Assembly: GCF_000813725.1 (NCBI RefSeq)
Contig: NZ_JWLD01000044.1
Location: 1 to 64,000 of the forward strand
Source: Leisingera sp. ANG-Vp
GTDB lineage: Bacteria > Pseudomonadota > Alphaproteobacteria > Rhodobacterales > Rhodobacteraceae
Reading direction: 5' to 3'
Length of the DNA stretch: 64,000 nt
A program made the translations under genes and the position numbers. Shown one piece after another: positions 16,721 through 25,696 of this stretch; positions within the stretch are counted from its first letter, which is position 1, and each line of letters begins with the position of its first letter. Below the pieces are notes generated by a model. It was not told where the DNA came from. It searched no databases and saw only the letters and a list, made by a program, of their open reading frames with translations.

Positions 16721-17299
16721 TTAGCTGTCGGCTTTCATCGCCTCGATCGAGATCTTGATGTTCACTTCATCGCTGACGAAGGGTGCGAACTGGCCCAGGT
16801 TGAAGTCAGAGCGCAGCACGGTGGCGGTTGCGTCAAACCCGGCCCAGGGCTTTTTCGCCATCGGGTGCTCGCCGGTTTGGTTCAGCTTGGCATCCAGCAC
16901 CACCGGCTTGGTCACGCCGTTCAAGGTCAGGTCGCCGGTGATCTTGGCAGTATTCTCGCCGGTCACTTCGATCGCGGTGGAAGAGAAGCTGACGGTTTCA
17001 TCTTCGGTCGCGTCAAAGAAATCCTTGGTCATGAAGTGGTCGAAGCGAGCCTGCCAGCCGGTGAACATCATGCTAAGCGGCATGCTCACGCTGACGCTGG
17101 AAGCGGCCGGGTTTTCCTGGTCGAACATCACCTCGCCTTCAAAGCCCGAGAACATGCCCCAGGTGGTCGAAAATCCCAGGTGGTTGTAATCAAACAGGAT
17201 CTGGCTGTGGCTGGCATCCAGAACATATTTCTCGGGCGCTGCGGCAGCACCGGTTGCAGCAGCGGCGGCCAGGGCGGCGGCAAGCAAAGTCTTCTTCAT
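16721..17299 (-). CDS. periplasmic YceI-family protein
   Basis: A 192-residue YceI-like lipocalin-fold protein. The signal peptide is MKKTLLAAALAAAAATGAAA. Family hallmarks are the N-terminal YVLDASHSQILFDYNHLGFS, the FDHFMTKDFFDA segment and a C-terminal GVTKPVVLDAKLNQ region. YceI proteins bind long isoprenoid chains in the periplasm. A second YceI domain is fused to cytochrome b561 in the gene at 14504, so both may act on the same lipid or quinone. It has its own terminator. Confidence 0.92.
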   Translation of the reverse strand: MKKTLLAAALAAAAATGAAAAPEKYVLDASHSQILFDYNHLGFSTTWGMFSGFEGEVMFDQENPAASSVSVSMPLSMMFTGWQARFDHFMTKDFFDATEDETVSFSSTAIEVTGENTAKITGDLTLNGVTKPVVLDAKLNQTGEHPMAKKPWAGFDATATVLRSDFNLGQFAPFVSDEVNIKISIEAMKADS

Positions 17300-17457
17300 G
17301 GGGAATGGCTCCGTCTGTTCACTTCATGTGGCATCACATGTGGGGGCAGGCTTCCCAAAGGGGAAGCCCGCAAAATCCAACAGTATCTGTGAACGCGCGA
17401 ACAAAAAAACCGGTGAATAAAGCGACGGAACCTGCCGGCCCGCGCGTGGAACCCTGT

Positions 17458-17991
17458 TCAGGACAGGATCCGCACCGCACCGCTCAGCTGGTCTCGCAGG
17501 TGGCTGCGCATCGCCGCCGAAGCAACCGGCAGTTCGATCAGCAGGCTTCCGTCCGTCTCAAACATCTGCACGGTGGCAGCGGTCAGCCGCACCCCGCCCA
17601 GGGTATCATAGCTGCGGCGCAGGACTGTGCGCGGGCGGCCGCGGCTGTCGCGCTGCAGCACCCGCAGCTCCCGGCGCACCGGGTCGAAACAGGCCTCAGG
17701 CTGGTTGGCCGGTTCATGGGCCGTCATCAGCACCAGCCCGGTCAGTAGGAAAGCAACAGAGACGCCGAACCGGATCAGGTTCATGTCCGGATCAACCCCG
17801 GCCCCCGGCGCCAGCCACAGACCGGTTGAACTGAGGATCATTGCAGCGCCAAGAACCCGCAGCAGAACAATCCGAACTTTCCAGTTTGCCTCCAGTCTCA
17901 GGCTGAGCGGCACAGCGCGGGCCGCAGCGCTGATTTTTCCGGCCCCGGGAACCCGGGAGATCTGCGGCGGGGTTTGATCTGTCACTGCCAT
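17458..17991 (-). CDS. conserved-type membrane protein of unknown function
   Basis: A 177-residue protein with a short cytoplasmic start, two hydrophobic segments (RVLGAAMILSSTGLWLA and LIRFGVSVAFLLTGLVLMTA) and a C-terminal soluble domain of about 85 residues. That domain has alternating strands (CFDPVRRELRVLQRDSRG; RRSYDTLGGVRLTAATVQM) resembling small PH-like or beta-sandwich folds. I cannot name the family. It lies between yceI and the ribosomal protein operon with no obvious operon partner, and the ribosome site is weak (AGGG). Confidence 0.65.
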   Translation of the reverse strand: MAVTDQTPPQISRVPGAGKISAAARAVPLSLRLEANWKVRIVLLRVLGAAMILSSTGLWLAPGAGVDPDMNLIRFGVSVAFLLTGLVLMTAHEPANQPEACFDPVRRELRVLQRDSRGRPRTVLRRSYDTLGGVRLTAATVQMFETDGSLLIELPVASAAMRSHLRDQLSGAVRILS

Positions 17992-18161
17992 GGGCCTGCC
18001 CTTTCTTAAGCTGCCTCTGCCGGGACATCCCCGGTGCCGCGGTGCTTCGCCGCGTTAAGGCTTCGTTAATAGTTGAAGAGCTGCAATTGGGCATGAATGA
18101 GGCGAGCCTGCGGTAAAGCCGCGGCGCGCACGGATGCAGGAGCTGAACATACGGTTTAACC

Positions 18162-18189
18162 TTGCTCTTTCGGCCCCAGCCTGTATAGG
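18162..18189 (+). promoter_or_regulatory. candidate rpsF operon promoter
   Basis: TTGCTC (18162-18167) and TATAGG (18184-18189) are 16 bases apart, just before the structured leader of rpsF. The -10 box is identical to that proposed for acpP. Confidence 0.5.
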
Positions 18190-18193
18190 AGGC

Positions 18194-18250
18194 CTGCTTC
18201 CGCAACTCTTTCGATCCGCGCAGCCTCTCGTGACCTGGCAGCGGAAGCAG
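18194..18250 (+). promoter_or_regulatory. structured leader of rpsF operon
   Basis: CTGCTTCCGC (18194-18203) is the exact complement of GCGGAAGCAG (18241-18250), so the leader can fold into a 10-bp stem enclosing 37 bases. Many bacteria regulate rpsF-rpsR through a leader RNA bound by the S6:S18 pair; a leader stem at this position fits that model. The stem is seen, the autoregulation is inferred. Confidence 0.45.
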
Positions 18251-18297
18251 CAGATGCCCGGTCTATGAAATGCGCCTAGACACAAACAGGAGTTCGC

Positions 18298-18651
18298 ATG
18301 CCACTCTATGAGCATGTCATGATTGCGCGTCAGGACCTGTCCAACTCGCAAGCAGAAGGCCTCATCGAACACTTCGGTGCTGTACTGTCCGACAACGGCG
18401 GCAAGCTGGTCGACCAGGAGTACTGGGGCGTCAAGACCATGGCCTACAAGATCAACAAGAACCGCAAAGGCCACTATGCCTTCCTGAAGTCCGACGCCCC
18501 CGCCGGCGCCGTTCAGGAAATGGAGCGCCTGATGCGTCTGCATGATGACGTGATGCGCGTCCTGACCATCAAGGTCGACGAGCACGCCGAGGGCCCTTCG
18601 GTCCAGATGCAGAAGCGCGACGAACGCGACGGCCGTCGCGAGCGCCGCTGA
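18298..18651 (+). CDS. rpsF: 30S ribosomal protein S6
   Basis: A 117-residue S6 protein of the small subunit. The N-terminus MPLYEHVMIARQDLS and the core YWGVKTMAYKINKNRKGHY are diagnostic, with RLHDDVMRVLTIKV near the end. A basic C-terminal tail (DERDGRRERR) is usual in alphaproteobacteria. AGGAG precedes the ATG. First gene of rpsF-rpsR-rplI. Confidence 0.98.
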   Translation: MPLYEHVMIARQDLSNSQAEGLIEHFGAVLSDNGGKLVDQEYWGVKTMAYKINKNRKGHYAFLKSDAPAGAVQEMERLMRLHDDVMRVLTIKVDEHAEGPSVQMQKRDERDGRRERR

Positions 18652-18679
18652 TCAACGCTTGAGAAAAGGACGCTAAATC

Positions 18680-18907
18680 ATGGCAGCCAAACCGTTTTTC
18701 CGCCGCCGCAAGGTTTGCCCGTTCTCGGGCGACAACGCGCCGAAGATCGACTACAAAGACACCCGTCTGCTGCAGCGCTACATCTCTGAGCGCGGCAAAA
18801 TCGTTCCTTCGCGCATCACCGCCGTTTCGGCCAAGAAGCAGCGTGAGCTGGCCCGTGCTATCAAGCGCGCCCGCTTCCTCGCCCTGCTGCCCTACGCCGT
18901 GAAGTAA
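18680..18907 (+). CDS. rpsR: 30S ribosomal protein S18
   Basis: A 75-residue S18 protein, the binding partner of S6 on the platform of the small subunit. [14 protein letters not shown] and [19 protein letters not shown] are the family signatures; [20 protein letters not shown] follows. It lies 28 bases after rpsF and 12 bases before rplI. Confidence 0.98.
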   Translation: MAAKPFFRRRKVCPFSGDNAPKIDYKDTRLLQRYISERGKIVPSRITAVSAKKQRELARAIKRARFLALLPYAVK

Positions 18908-18919
18908 GGAGATCAGCAG

Positions 18920-19531
18920 ATGCAAGTTATCCTTCTTGAGCGCGTTGCAAAGCTGGGCCAGATGGGCGACGTCGTAGACGTCAAACCCGGTTATGCCCGC
19001 AACTTCCTGCTGCCGCAGGGCAAGGCAAAAACCGCGTCGGAAACCAACATCGCCGCATTCGAGGCCCAGAAAGCGCAGCTGGAAGCGCGCAACCTGGAGA
19101 CCAAGAAAGAGGCAGAGGCTCTGGCAGAGAAGCTGGACGGCCAGCAGTTCATCGTGATTCGCTCCGCATCGGACGCGGGCGCGCTGTACGGCTCGGTCAC
19201 CCCGCGCGACGCTGCGGAAGCAGCCACCGCTGACGGTTTCACCGTTGACAAGAAACAGGTCGCCCTGATCGCTCCGATCAAGGAACTGGGCCTGCACTCG
19301 GTCTCCGTGAAGCTGCACCCGGAAGTCGAAGTCGAAATCAAGATGAATGTGGCCCGCTCGCAGGAAGAAGCCGAGCTGCAGGCATCCGGCAAATCGATCC
19401 AGGAGCTGGCCGCCGAAGAGGAAGCCGCTGCGGAATACGAGATCGCCGAACTGTTCGACGATATCGGCTCTGCTGCGTCTGACGACGACGAAGCACCGGC
19501 AGCCGAAGCCGCTGGCGAAGAAACCAACTGA
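18920..19531 (+). CDS. rplI: 50S ribosomal protein L9
   Basis: A 203-residue L9 protein. The N-terminal rRNA-binding domain [17 protein letters not shown] and [16 protein letters not shown] is typical, followed by the long connecting helix and the C-terminal domain ending near [13 protein letters not shown]. An extra acidic, Ala/Glu-rich tail of about 50 residues extends it beyond the E. coli length, a common alphaproteobacterial feature. A strong terminator follows. Confidence 0.98.
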   Translation: MQVILLERVAKLGQMGDVVDVKPGYARNFLLPQGKAKTASETNIAAFEAQKAQLEARNLETKKEAEALAEKLDGQQFIVIRSASDAGALYGSVTPRDAAEAATADGFTVDKKQVALIAPIKELGLHSVSVKLHPEVEVEIKMNVARSQEEAELQASGKSIQELAAEEEAAAEYEIAELFDDIGSAASDDDEAPAAEAAGEETN

Positions 19532-19558
19532 TCCGTTCCGGATTGGTTAGACACGGGA

Positions 19559-19589
19559 AAGGCCGCCTGAACGGGCGGCCTTTTTCTTT
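19559..19589 (+). terminator. terminator of rpsF-rpsR-rplI
   Basis: GGCCGCC-TGAACG-GGCGGCC followed by TTTTTCTTT, 30 bases past the rplI stop. Confidence 0.92.
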
Positions 19590-19707
19590 AGAAATTAACA
19601 ACTTGCAAAGCTTTCTTAAGTTTTAGGAACTTCCCCTTAGCGGCGTAAACCATTCGTTTGCCCTTCGCCGCCACGATGGCTGCGGGTGAAAAGAATGGGG
19701 GTGCACC

Positions 19708-19899
19708 ATGCAAGATGCATTGGAGCAGGAAGAACTGGCTCTGCGGCGCAGGCTGCTGTTCCGGCTGCTGCGGGGCCACAGGTTTGACCGGCCGGATTTC
19801 AAGACTGAAGCCATTTCGGATCTGGTGCCGCAAGGAATGATCAAGACTGGTGCGGAGCTGTTTGAAGCCGCCTGCCCCGCACGGATTCCTCAGAACTGA
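19708..19899 (+). CDS. small hypothetical protein, uncertain
   Basis: A 63-codon frame (MQDALEQEELALRRRLLFRLL start) with a helical, charged N-terminal half. A purine-rich GGGGG stretch precedes the ATG, though it is not a textbook ribosome site. It lies between the ribosomal operon terminator and the B12-mutase-like gene. I recognise no family; it may be a small real gene or chance. Confidence 0.3.
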   Translation: MQDALEQEELALRRRLLFRLLRGHRFDRPDFKTEAISDLVPQGMIKTGAELFEAACPARIPQN

Positions 19900-20018
19900 T
19901 CCTCTTAGCTGGCAAGGCCCTGATCAAACTTCATGGCGCTCCGCAGAAAAATCTTGTGATGCTTCGTGTAATTGGCAGTAAGTTCCCGCCGTGACAGATC
20001 CCTTTAGCGGCAGGATTC

Positions 20019-21803
20019 ATGCAGACACTTGCTCCATTTACCCGGGCCGGGATTTTTCCGGAGGCGGAATTGCCCGAAGGCCGGACGCTGCTGAATGAAG
20101 GCAAGCAACTGGCAGAACTCTGGAGAGTAGGCAAAAGCGCGTTTCACGCGGCCACGGGCTGCCGCAGCGAAGCAGAGTACAAGAGACGCCAAATGGCCGC
20201 GGGCCAGGTGATGCAGCATGCGCATCTGGGGTTCCGGGATCTTGCGCATTCGGTGGAAGCCACCGGAGCGGTCTATGAGGCCTGTCTGAAACGAGGTGCC
20301 CGGATCGACCGTTTCGGCATGTGCCTGGATTGGTCGATGGGCTTTCCGCGCGCGCAGCGCAGTGAACAGACCCGGGGCACCGGCATCCTTCTGAACAGCG
20401 ATGAGGACTTTGCGCTCCTAACCCAGGCCGCCCCCGCGTCAATGCATTTTGGCGACTTCATGCTTGGGTTCCCGGCCGCTCTGGAAAACACCTGTTCGGC
20501 GCTTGCTGCCGGCGCCACAACGATCGGCAACCTTGGCCAGTACTTCACCTTCCGCCTGCCCGGCTACTCGGACGACGTGGAAACCACCGCTGCCACAGTC
20601 AAAGCGCTTGGCCTGATCGCGGCGCAGCCGGTTGAAGTGCTGGTGCATTCCAACCTCGATGACGGCTATGCCGCTGTCTACGAGGACCTGACCAGCGCCC
20701 TCGGCCAGGCGATGCTGGAGAAGTACATTGTCACCGATCTGATCGGCGCGCCGTTTGCAGTTTGCTACGGCCACCATTTCACCGAGCCCCTGACCCGGAT
20801 CGCCTTCCAGCGTGCGCTTGCTGTTGTCTGCAATGGAGTGCCCGGTTCGCAGGTCTATGGCGCCACCGTGCTCTATAAGGGCAACCACGCCGAAAACTAC
20901 GCTGGGCTTTCCTCATATCTTCTGGCTGACATCGCGGCCCAGCAGCTGCTGCCCACCGGCCACGCCGTGAACCCGGTTCCGGTTAGTGAAAATGAGCGGA
21001 TCCCCGACGCAGATGAAATCATCGCGGCGCAATGCCACCTGAACCGGATGAAGACACTTGCCGGCGGCTACCTGCCGCTTCTGAACATGGTAGCCGCCGA
21101 TCAGGTGCGTGATACCCTTCTGTCCGGAGCCGAAGGCTTCCGCAACCGGGTCTTGCAGGGGTTGCAGGAGGCCGGAATTGACACCTCTGACCCGTTTGAG
21201 ATGCTGCTGGCCCTGCGCCGGACCGGCGCACGCGCATTAGAGCAGCGCTTTGGCGCCGGCCGACAGCGTCCCGACGTGCCCGGAAGGCGCCAGCCGGTTG
21301 TGGCTGCAACTACTTTTCAGGAGATTGAAGAGGAAGCAGCAGAGTTCCTCTGCAGCCCGGCTGGAGAAACTCTCAGCACCCTGGCCCGTCCCGGCCTTCG
21401 TATCCTGACCGCAACCACGGATGTTCACGAGCATGGCAAGATGCTGCTCGACACGGTCTTTGCCCGGGCAGGCTTTACCGTGGCAGATGGCGGCATCTCC
21501 AGCGACCCGGCCCATGTGGCCGCTGCTGCAATCGGAAACGGTGTCCAGGCCATTGCACTCAGCACGTACAACGGCGTGGCGCTCCGCTATGCCCGCGCCT
21601 TGTTGCAAGCGCTGGCACAAGAGGACGCAGAGATCCCCGTCCTGATTGGCGGACGCCTGAACGAAATTCCTGCCGCCAGCAATACCAGCCTGCCCGTAGA
21701 CGTGAGCGGGGAGCTGCAGGAACTTGGCGCTTTCCCCTGCCTGGACCTCGATGCCGCCAGCCTTTGCCTGAAGCAGCTTCTTCAGCCTGCTGCGGAGGCC
21801 TGA
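20019..21803 (+). CDS. adenosylcobalamin-dependent mutase-like protein
   Basis: A 594-residue protein with two parts. Residues 1-410 look like the TIM-barrel catalytic domain of B12 mutases (GATTIGNLGQYFTFRLPGY; VHSNLDDGYAAVYEDL; CYGHHFTEPLTRIAF). Residues 460-590 form a cobalamin-binding Rossmann domain with DVHEHG (D468, H470, G473), the D-x-H-x-x-G box whose His binds cobalt from below, then ALSTYNG and VLIGGRLNE as the S-x-L and GG loops. Both subunits are thus on one chain. The barrel resembles the glutamate/methylaspartate mutase group to my eye, but the substrate is not identified. No cobalamin riboswitch is visible upstream, and no partner gene is adjacent. Confidence 0.72.
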   Translation: MQTLAPFTRAGIFPEAELPEGRTLLNEGKQLAELWRVGKSAFHAATGCRSEAEYKRRQMAAGQVMQHAHLGFRDLAHSVEATGAVYEACLKRGARIDRFGMCLDWSMGFPRAQRSEQTRGTGILLNSDEDFALLTQAAPASMHFGDFMLGFPAALENTCSALAAGATTIGNLGQYFTFRLPGYSDDVETTAATVKALGLIAAQPVEVLVHSNLDDGYAAVYEDLTSALGQAMLEKYIVTDLIGAPFAVCYGHHFTEPLTRIAFQRALAVVCNGVPGSQVYGATVLYKGNHAENYAGLSSYLLADIAAQQLLPTGHAVNPVPVSENERIPDADEIIAAQCHLNRMKTLAGGYLPLLNMVAADQVRDTLLSGAEGFRNRVLQGLQEAGIDTSDPFEMLLALRRTGARALEQRFGAGRQRPDVPGRRQPVVAATTFQEIEEEAAEFLCSPAGETLSTLARPGLRILTATTDVHEHGKMLLDTVFARAGFTVADGGISSDPAHVAAAAIGNGVQAIALSTYNGVALRYARALLQALAQEDAEIPVLIGGRLNEIPAASNTSLPVDVSGELQELGAFPCLDLDAASLCLKQLLQPAAEA

Positions 21804-22322
21804 TCACAGCATCAGTAAGAAATTCCCTTAGCCTGGCTGAAACCGTCTGCGGATCGCGGCGCATTGGTAAGATGAGCAAGCCCAAGATCGCATCGCCAAA
21901 ACACCGTGGTCCTGGTCTTTAGGCTTAGAACGTCAGGGACAAGGATTCCCGGCCAGCGCCCGGCCCGCCGCTTCGGAACTTGGTTATAGGGACCGCGGAA
22001 AATTGGGAAACAGCCGCGGCCCCCTCTGCCCGATTTGGTCAGCTGCCCCACAGGCGTGAGGGGCAAACTGCCCTGAGGGTTGTTTCTGCCTCAATGCGCA
22101 CCCCCAACATGTAGTGTTTAAAGCTAATTAACAATTGAATTGATGCTAAAGTTTGACACAAATCCACAGCAACGGCCTAAGCGGCCCCCTCTGCAGCTAA
22201 CCTGGCTTTCTCCGTCAGCCGGATGAGAGAAAAAGCGCCGCTTCAAATGTGTTCCGGTTGAAGCTCCAGCGCCCGCCTGTAGGCTGGCCGGAGATCCTGT
22301 TCCCGAACCCACCGGAGGCTAG
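21804..22322. other. 519-base gap without a recognisable gene
   Basis: No credible coding frame. An A/T-rich island at about 22112-22165 contains TTGACA (22153-22158) with no good -10 partner. The region may hold the promoter of the lipoprotein gene at 22323. Confidence 0.4.
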
Positions 22323-22790
22323 ATGAAACGCCGCTTTTTGCTGTCCCTGATCCTCGCCGCCGGCGCCCTGGCAGCCTGCGGCAGCCGTGCCGACGCGCCG
22401 CCGCCCGCCTTTGATCCGCCGCTCTTTCCAAATGAGACGCCTGAACTAAGACAGAAGATCAACCATTGGGCCGACCACTACGAGGTGCCGCGCAGCCTGG
22501 TGCACCGGCTGGCGGTGCGGGAAAGCACCCACCGGCCTTGGGCCGTGAACCGCCCGTATTACGGCCTGCTGCAGATCCTGCCCGCCACGGCCCGCTCGAT
22601 GGGGTTCCAGGGCCAGCCCAAGGATCTGCTGGATGCGGACACCAACCTGAAATACGCGGTGAAGTACCTGCGCGGCGCCTGGCTGATCTCGGATGGCAGC
22701 CAGGACCAGGCGGTAAAGCATTACTCGCGCGGCTACTACCACGAGGCCAAGCGCCGCGGCATGCTCAAGGAAACCGGCCTGCGGCCCTGA
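22323..22790 (+). CDS. lytic transglycosylase lipoprotein (SLT domain)
   Basis: A 155-residue lipoprotein with a signal peptide ending in the lipobox LAAC (about Cys19) and an SLT-type lysozyme-like domain. The catalytic Glu is in AVRESTHRPWAV, followed by the GLLQILPATARSMGF segment that matches the GLMQ-x-x-P motif. The domain is short for soluble lytic transglycosylases. It is probably anchored in the outer membrane and trims peptidoglycan. GC-rich repeats follow the stop. Confidence 0.9.
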   Translation: MKRRFLLSLILAAGALAACGSRADAPPPAFDPPLFPNETPELRQKINHWADHYEVPRSLVHRLAVRESTHRPWAVNRPYYGLLQILPATARSMGFQGQPKDLLDADTNLKYAVKYLRGAWLISDGSQDQAVKHYSRGYYHEAKRRGMLKETGLRP

Positions 22791-22949
22791 CCCGGCCTGC
22801 GCCGCACAGGCCGCAGCGCCCTGCAGGGGCGCTGCCCGGCCCAACGGGACGCGCTGGCTTGCGCAGCAAGCCGGCAAGGACGGGCGGGAGTTCCCCGCCG
22901 CGCCCTGCATTTTAGGGGAATTGTAATCAGCAGCCGCTTAACTGGCGCC

Positions 22950-23396
22950 ATGCTGAGCCTGATCAAACTCCTTCTTCCCGCCCTGATGCCATCGTGGCGG
23001 TTCTTCAAAGCGGTGGACCCTTCCCCAAGGGTGGAATGGGCCCTGCTGCAGGACCCTGGCGGCACCGCCTCCGCCTGGCAGGAATTCCGCCCCCGGCCCC
23101 GGCATCTGTCTCTGGCCGCCATGGCGCGGCGGATGCTGTGGAACCCGCGCTGGAACGAGGGGCTGTTTCTGGTCAGCTGCGCCGAACGGCTCACCCTCAA
23201 TCCGACCGACCACAGCCTGCAGGAAATCCGGTGCCGGGTCGCGGCAGAGCTTTCCCGCTCGCTTCCCGCAGACGCAATGCGGCCCTATCTCCAGTTCCGC
23301 CTTGTTTTCATCGACCGGGACGAAGATGGAAGCCTGGTGAAAGCCGTTACCTATCAGTCGGAGCCGCATCCGTTCCCAGGAAAGGCCGCAGCATGA
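22950..23396 (+). CDS. hypothetical protein upstream of an HTTM-type membrane protein
   Basis: A 148-residue protein (MLSLIKLLLPALMPSWRFF start) whose stop codon overlaps the start of the next gene (ATGA). The sequence ARRMLWNPRWNEGLFLVSCAERL and the late YLQFRLVFIDRDEDG suggest a small soluble or membrane-associated domain with Trp- and Arg-rich patches. I do not recognise a family. Tight coupling suggests that it works with the membrane protein at 23393. Confidence 0.65.
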   Translation: MLSLIKLLLPALMPSWRFFKAVDPSPRVEWALLQDPGGTASAWQEFRPRPRHLSLAAMARRMLWNPRWNEGLFLVSCAERLTLNPTDHSLQEIRCRVAAELSRSLPADAMRPYLQFRLVFIDRDEDGSLVKAVTYQSEPHPFPGKAAA

Positions 23397-24076
23397 GCTT
23401 TGAGCTCGCCCTGCGCGCAACAGAAGTTCTATTGGGTTTTGCCTTTGTGCTGCAAAGCCTTGAACACCTTTCGGGGTTCCGCAACGAGCAGATTATTCAC
23501 AGCCCGCGCCTTGTTCTCAGCGGGCTGCTGCTGGCAGGGATAGCCGCGCCCTGGGTTCTGCTGGGGCTGCTGGGTCTAGGGCTTCTGCATCTGCAGCGCT
23601 TCCAAGGGCCCTACAACGGCGGCAGCGACAAGATGAGCCTGCTGATCCTCTGCTGCCTGACTGCCGCCCGCTGGCTGCCCTCCGAGCAGTGGCAGGAATA
23701 TGCTTTTGCCTATCTCGCCGGGCAACTGGTGATCTGTTACTTCATCTCCGGACAGGTGAAAATCGTGAACCCCGAGTGGCGCTCCGGGCGCGCTCTGCAG
23801 GACGTGTTCCGCTTCTCTGCATACCCGGTCAGCGAAGGTTTGCGCGCATACGCAGACCGTCCGCGCCTGCTTTGGGTCATGGGCTGGTCGGTGATGCTGT
23901 TCGAATTGCTGTTTCCGCTGGCCCTGTTCAGCCGCGAGGCGCTGATCCTCGCCCTGTTCACCGCAGCCCTGTTTCACCTGGCCAATGCCTGCCTGTTCGG
24001 GCTGAACCGGTTTTTCTGGGTTTGGCTGGCCGCCTACCCGTCCCTCTTGTGGCTCCAGGAACGCGTGATCCTTTAA
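23393..24076 (+). CDS. HTTM-like integral membrane protein
   Basis: A 227-residue polytopic protein with about six hydrophobic helices. GQVKIVNPEWRSGRALQDV matches the conserved loop of HTTM/DoxX-like membrane proteins related to the vitamin K carboxylase membrane domain, where a K and a W-x-x-G segment follow a helix. Other helices include LLGLGLLHLQRF and LFELLFPLALFSREALILA. The start at 23393 overlaps the preceding stop. Function is unknown. The length is shorter than in full HTTM proteins. Confidence 0.68.
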   Translation: MSFELALRATEVLLGFAFVLQSLEHLSGFRNEQIIHSPRLVLSGLLLAGIAAPWVLLGLLGLGLLHLQRFQGPYNGGSDKMSLLILCCLTAARWLPSEQWQEYAFAYLAGQLVICYFISGQVKIVNPEWRSGRALQDVFRFSAYPVSEGLRAYADRPRLLWVMGWSVMLFELLFPLALFSREALILALFTAALFHLANACLFGLNRFFWVWLAAYPSLLWLQERVIL

Positions 24077-24090
24077 ACCCGCCGGCAACG

Positions 24091-24114
24091 AAAAAGGCCG
24101 CCCAGCAGGCGGCC
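24091..24114 (-). terminator. terminator of trigger factor gene
   Basis: GGCCGCC-CAGCA-GGCGGCC with TTTTTCGTT on the minus strand; on the plus strand only TTCCC follows, so it mainly serves tig. Confidence 0.85.
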
Positions 24115-24142
24115 TTCCCGTAACTCCGAGAGCTTTTGAGGA

Positions 24143-25474
24143 TTACTCCTCGTCCAGCGCCTCAACAGCTTTCTGCAGATCGTCCTTGGAGACTTGTTTC
24201 TCTTCCACTTTCGCCTGGCCGACGATGTGGTCAACAACTTTGTCTTCAAAGATCGGCGCGCGCAGCTGCTGCTGCATCTGAGCGTTCTGCTGGATGAATT
24301 CGAAGAACTGACGCTCCTGGCCCGGGTACTGGCGGGCTTGCGCCATGATCGCCTGGGTCATCTCGGCGTCGGTGACTTCAACTTCGGCCTTCTGGCCCAG
24401 CTCGGCCAGCAGCAGGCCCAGGCGCACGCGGCGCTCAGCCAGGGTGTTGTGCTCGTCGGTGGCTTCGATCTCGCCGTGGTCGTGGCCTTCCACTTCCGGG
24501 TTTTCCTCGTGCCACAGCTGGTGTGCGATCTGCTTGGCTTCGGCTTCCACCAGCGACGGCGGCAGGTCGAAGGAAACCAGGGTGTCCAGCTTGTCCAGCA
24601 GCGCACGCTTCATCACCGCGCGGGCAGCACCGGCGTATTCTGCCTCCAGGCGCTCGGTGATCTGGCCTTTCAGGCCGTCCAGGTCCTCAGCGCCGAATTT
24701 CTTCGCCAGCTCGTCGTCGATCTCGGCCGCTTTCGGGGCTTTGACTTCTTTCACCTTGCAGGTGAAGACAGCGTCTTTGCCGGCCAGGTGCTCTGCACCG
24801 TATTCTTCCGGGAAGGTGACGTTCACGTCTTTTTCTTCACCGGCTTTGGTGCCGACCAGCTGCTCTTCGAAACCGGGGATGAAGGAGTTGGAGCCCAGGG
24901 TCAGCGGGTAGTCGTCGCCTGCGCCGCCGTCAAAGGCTTCGCCGTCAACCTTGCCCAGGAAGTCGATTACAACCTGATCGCCGTCTTCGGCCGCAGCGCC
25001 CTCTTCGCGGGCTTCGAATTCCTTGGCGGTTTCCGCCAGGTTGTTCAGCGCCTCGGTGACGGCTTCGTCTTCAGCCTTCACAACCAGCTTTTCCAGCTCG
25101 ACGCCGGAGAAGTCGACTTCGGGGATTTCCGGCAGCGCCTCATAGGACATCTCGACGTTGACGTCGTCGCCTTCTTTCCAGTCTTCGTTGGTCATCTTGA
25201 CGTCGGGCTGCATCGCCGGACGGTCGCCGCTGTCCTCGAAGTGCTTGTTCATGGCGCCATCGACGGCTTCCTGCATCGCTTCGCCCATCAGGCGCTGGCC
25301 GAACTGCTTTTTCAGCAGTGCCATCGGCACTTTGCCCTTGCGGAAACCTTTCATTTCGATTTCCGGCTGCGCTTCGGCGAGCTTCTCGTTGACCTTCTCG
25401 GCCAGCTCGTCAGCGGTGACAGTGATGGCGTAGCCGCGTTTCAGACCTTCGTTCAGCGTCTCGGTGACCTGCAT
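24143..25474 (-). CDS. tig: trigger factor
   Basis: A 443-residue ribosome-bound chaperone and peptidyl-prolyl isomerase. The ribosome-binding signature [17 protein letters not shown] lies near residue 50. The FKBP-type domain follows around residues 155-240 ([22 protein letters not shown]), then a long helical C-terminal domain. A His-rich loop ([16 protein letters not shown]) is present in the C-terminal arm. The start is taken as 25474 (MQVTETLN); a second ATG directly before it is equally possible. Confidence 0.97.
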   Translation of the reverse strand: MQVTETLNEGLKRGYAITVTADELAEKVNEKLAEAQPEIEMKGFRKGKVPMALLKKQFGQRLMGEAMQEAVDGAMNKHFEDSGDRPAMQPDVKMTNEDWKEGDDVNVEMSYEALPEIPEVDFSGVELEKLVVKAEDEAVTEALNNLAETAKEFEAREEGAAAEDGDQVVIDFLGKVDGEAFDGGAGDDYPLTLGSNSFIPGFEEQLVGTKAGEEKDVNVTFPEEYGAEHLAGKDAVFTCKVKEVKAPKAAEIDDELAKKFGAEDLDGLKGQITERLEAEYAGAARAVMKRALLDKLDTLVSFDLPPSLVEAEAKQIAHQLWHEENPEVEGHDHGEIEATDEHNTLAERRVRLGLLLAELGQKAEVEVTDAEMTQAIMAQARQYPGQERQFFEFIQQNAQMQQQLRAPIFEDKVVDHIVGQAKVEEKQVSKDDLQKAVEALDEE

Positions 25475-25631
25475 CATATTCCCCATAAGAGATTCGGAGC
25501 GCATGCACGCAGGCGCCCCCAGACAATTTGCGGTCTTCTATGTGGACAAAGGCGGCGGCGCAAGAGGCATTGCCTGCTTCGCAGCGGAATCGGCAGGTTT
25601 CCAATGTCTTTTCTTCAGGGTTTCCGCCCTT

Positions 25632-25668
25632 GAAAACGAAGAAACACGCCCCGCGGGGGACGTGTTTC
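25632..25668 (-). terminator. terminator of porin gene
   Basis: On the minus strand GAAACACG and CCCC pair with CGGGG and CGTGTTTC, followed by TTCGTTTTC. Confidence 0.7.
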
Positions 25669-25696
25669 CGTTCTGAAAACCAAGGGAGTTGAAAGC

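Noticed and set aside
17792-18205. Minus-strand frame overlapping the rpsF leader and the membrane protein gene
   Set aside because: It overlaps a better supported gene in another frame and crosses the rpsF promoter and leader.
24194-25633. Long open frame antisense to trigger factor
   Set aside because: Shadow of tig codon bias; composition is unlike a protein and it has no ribosome site.
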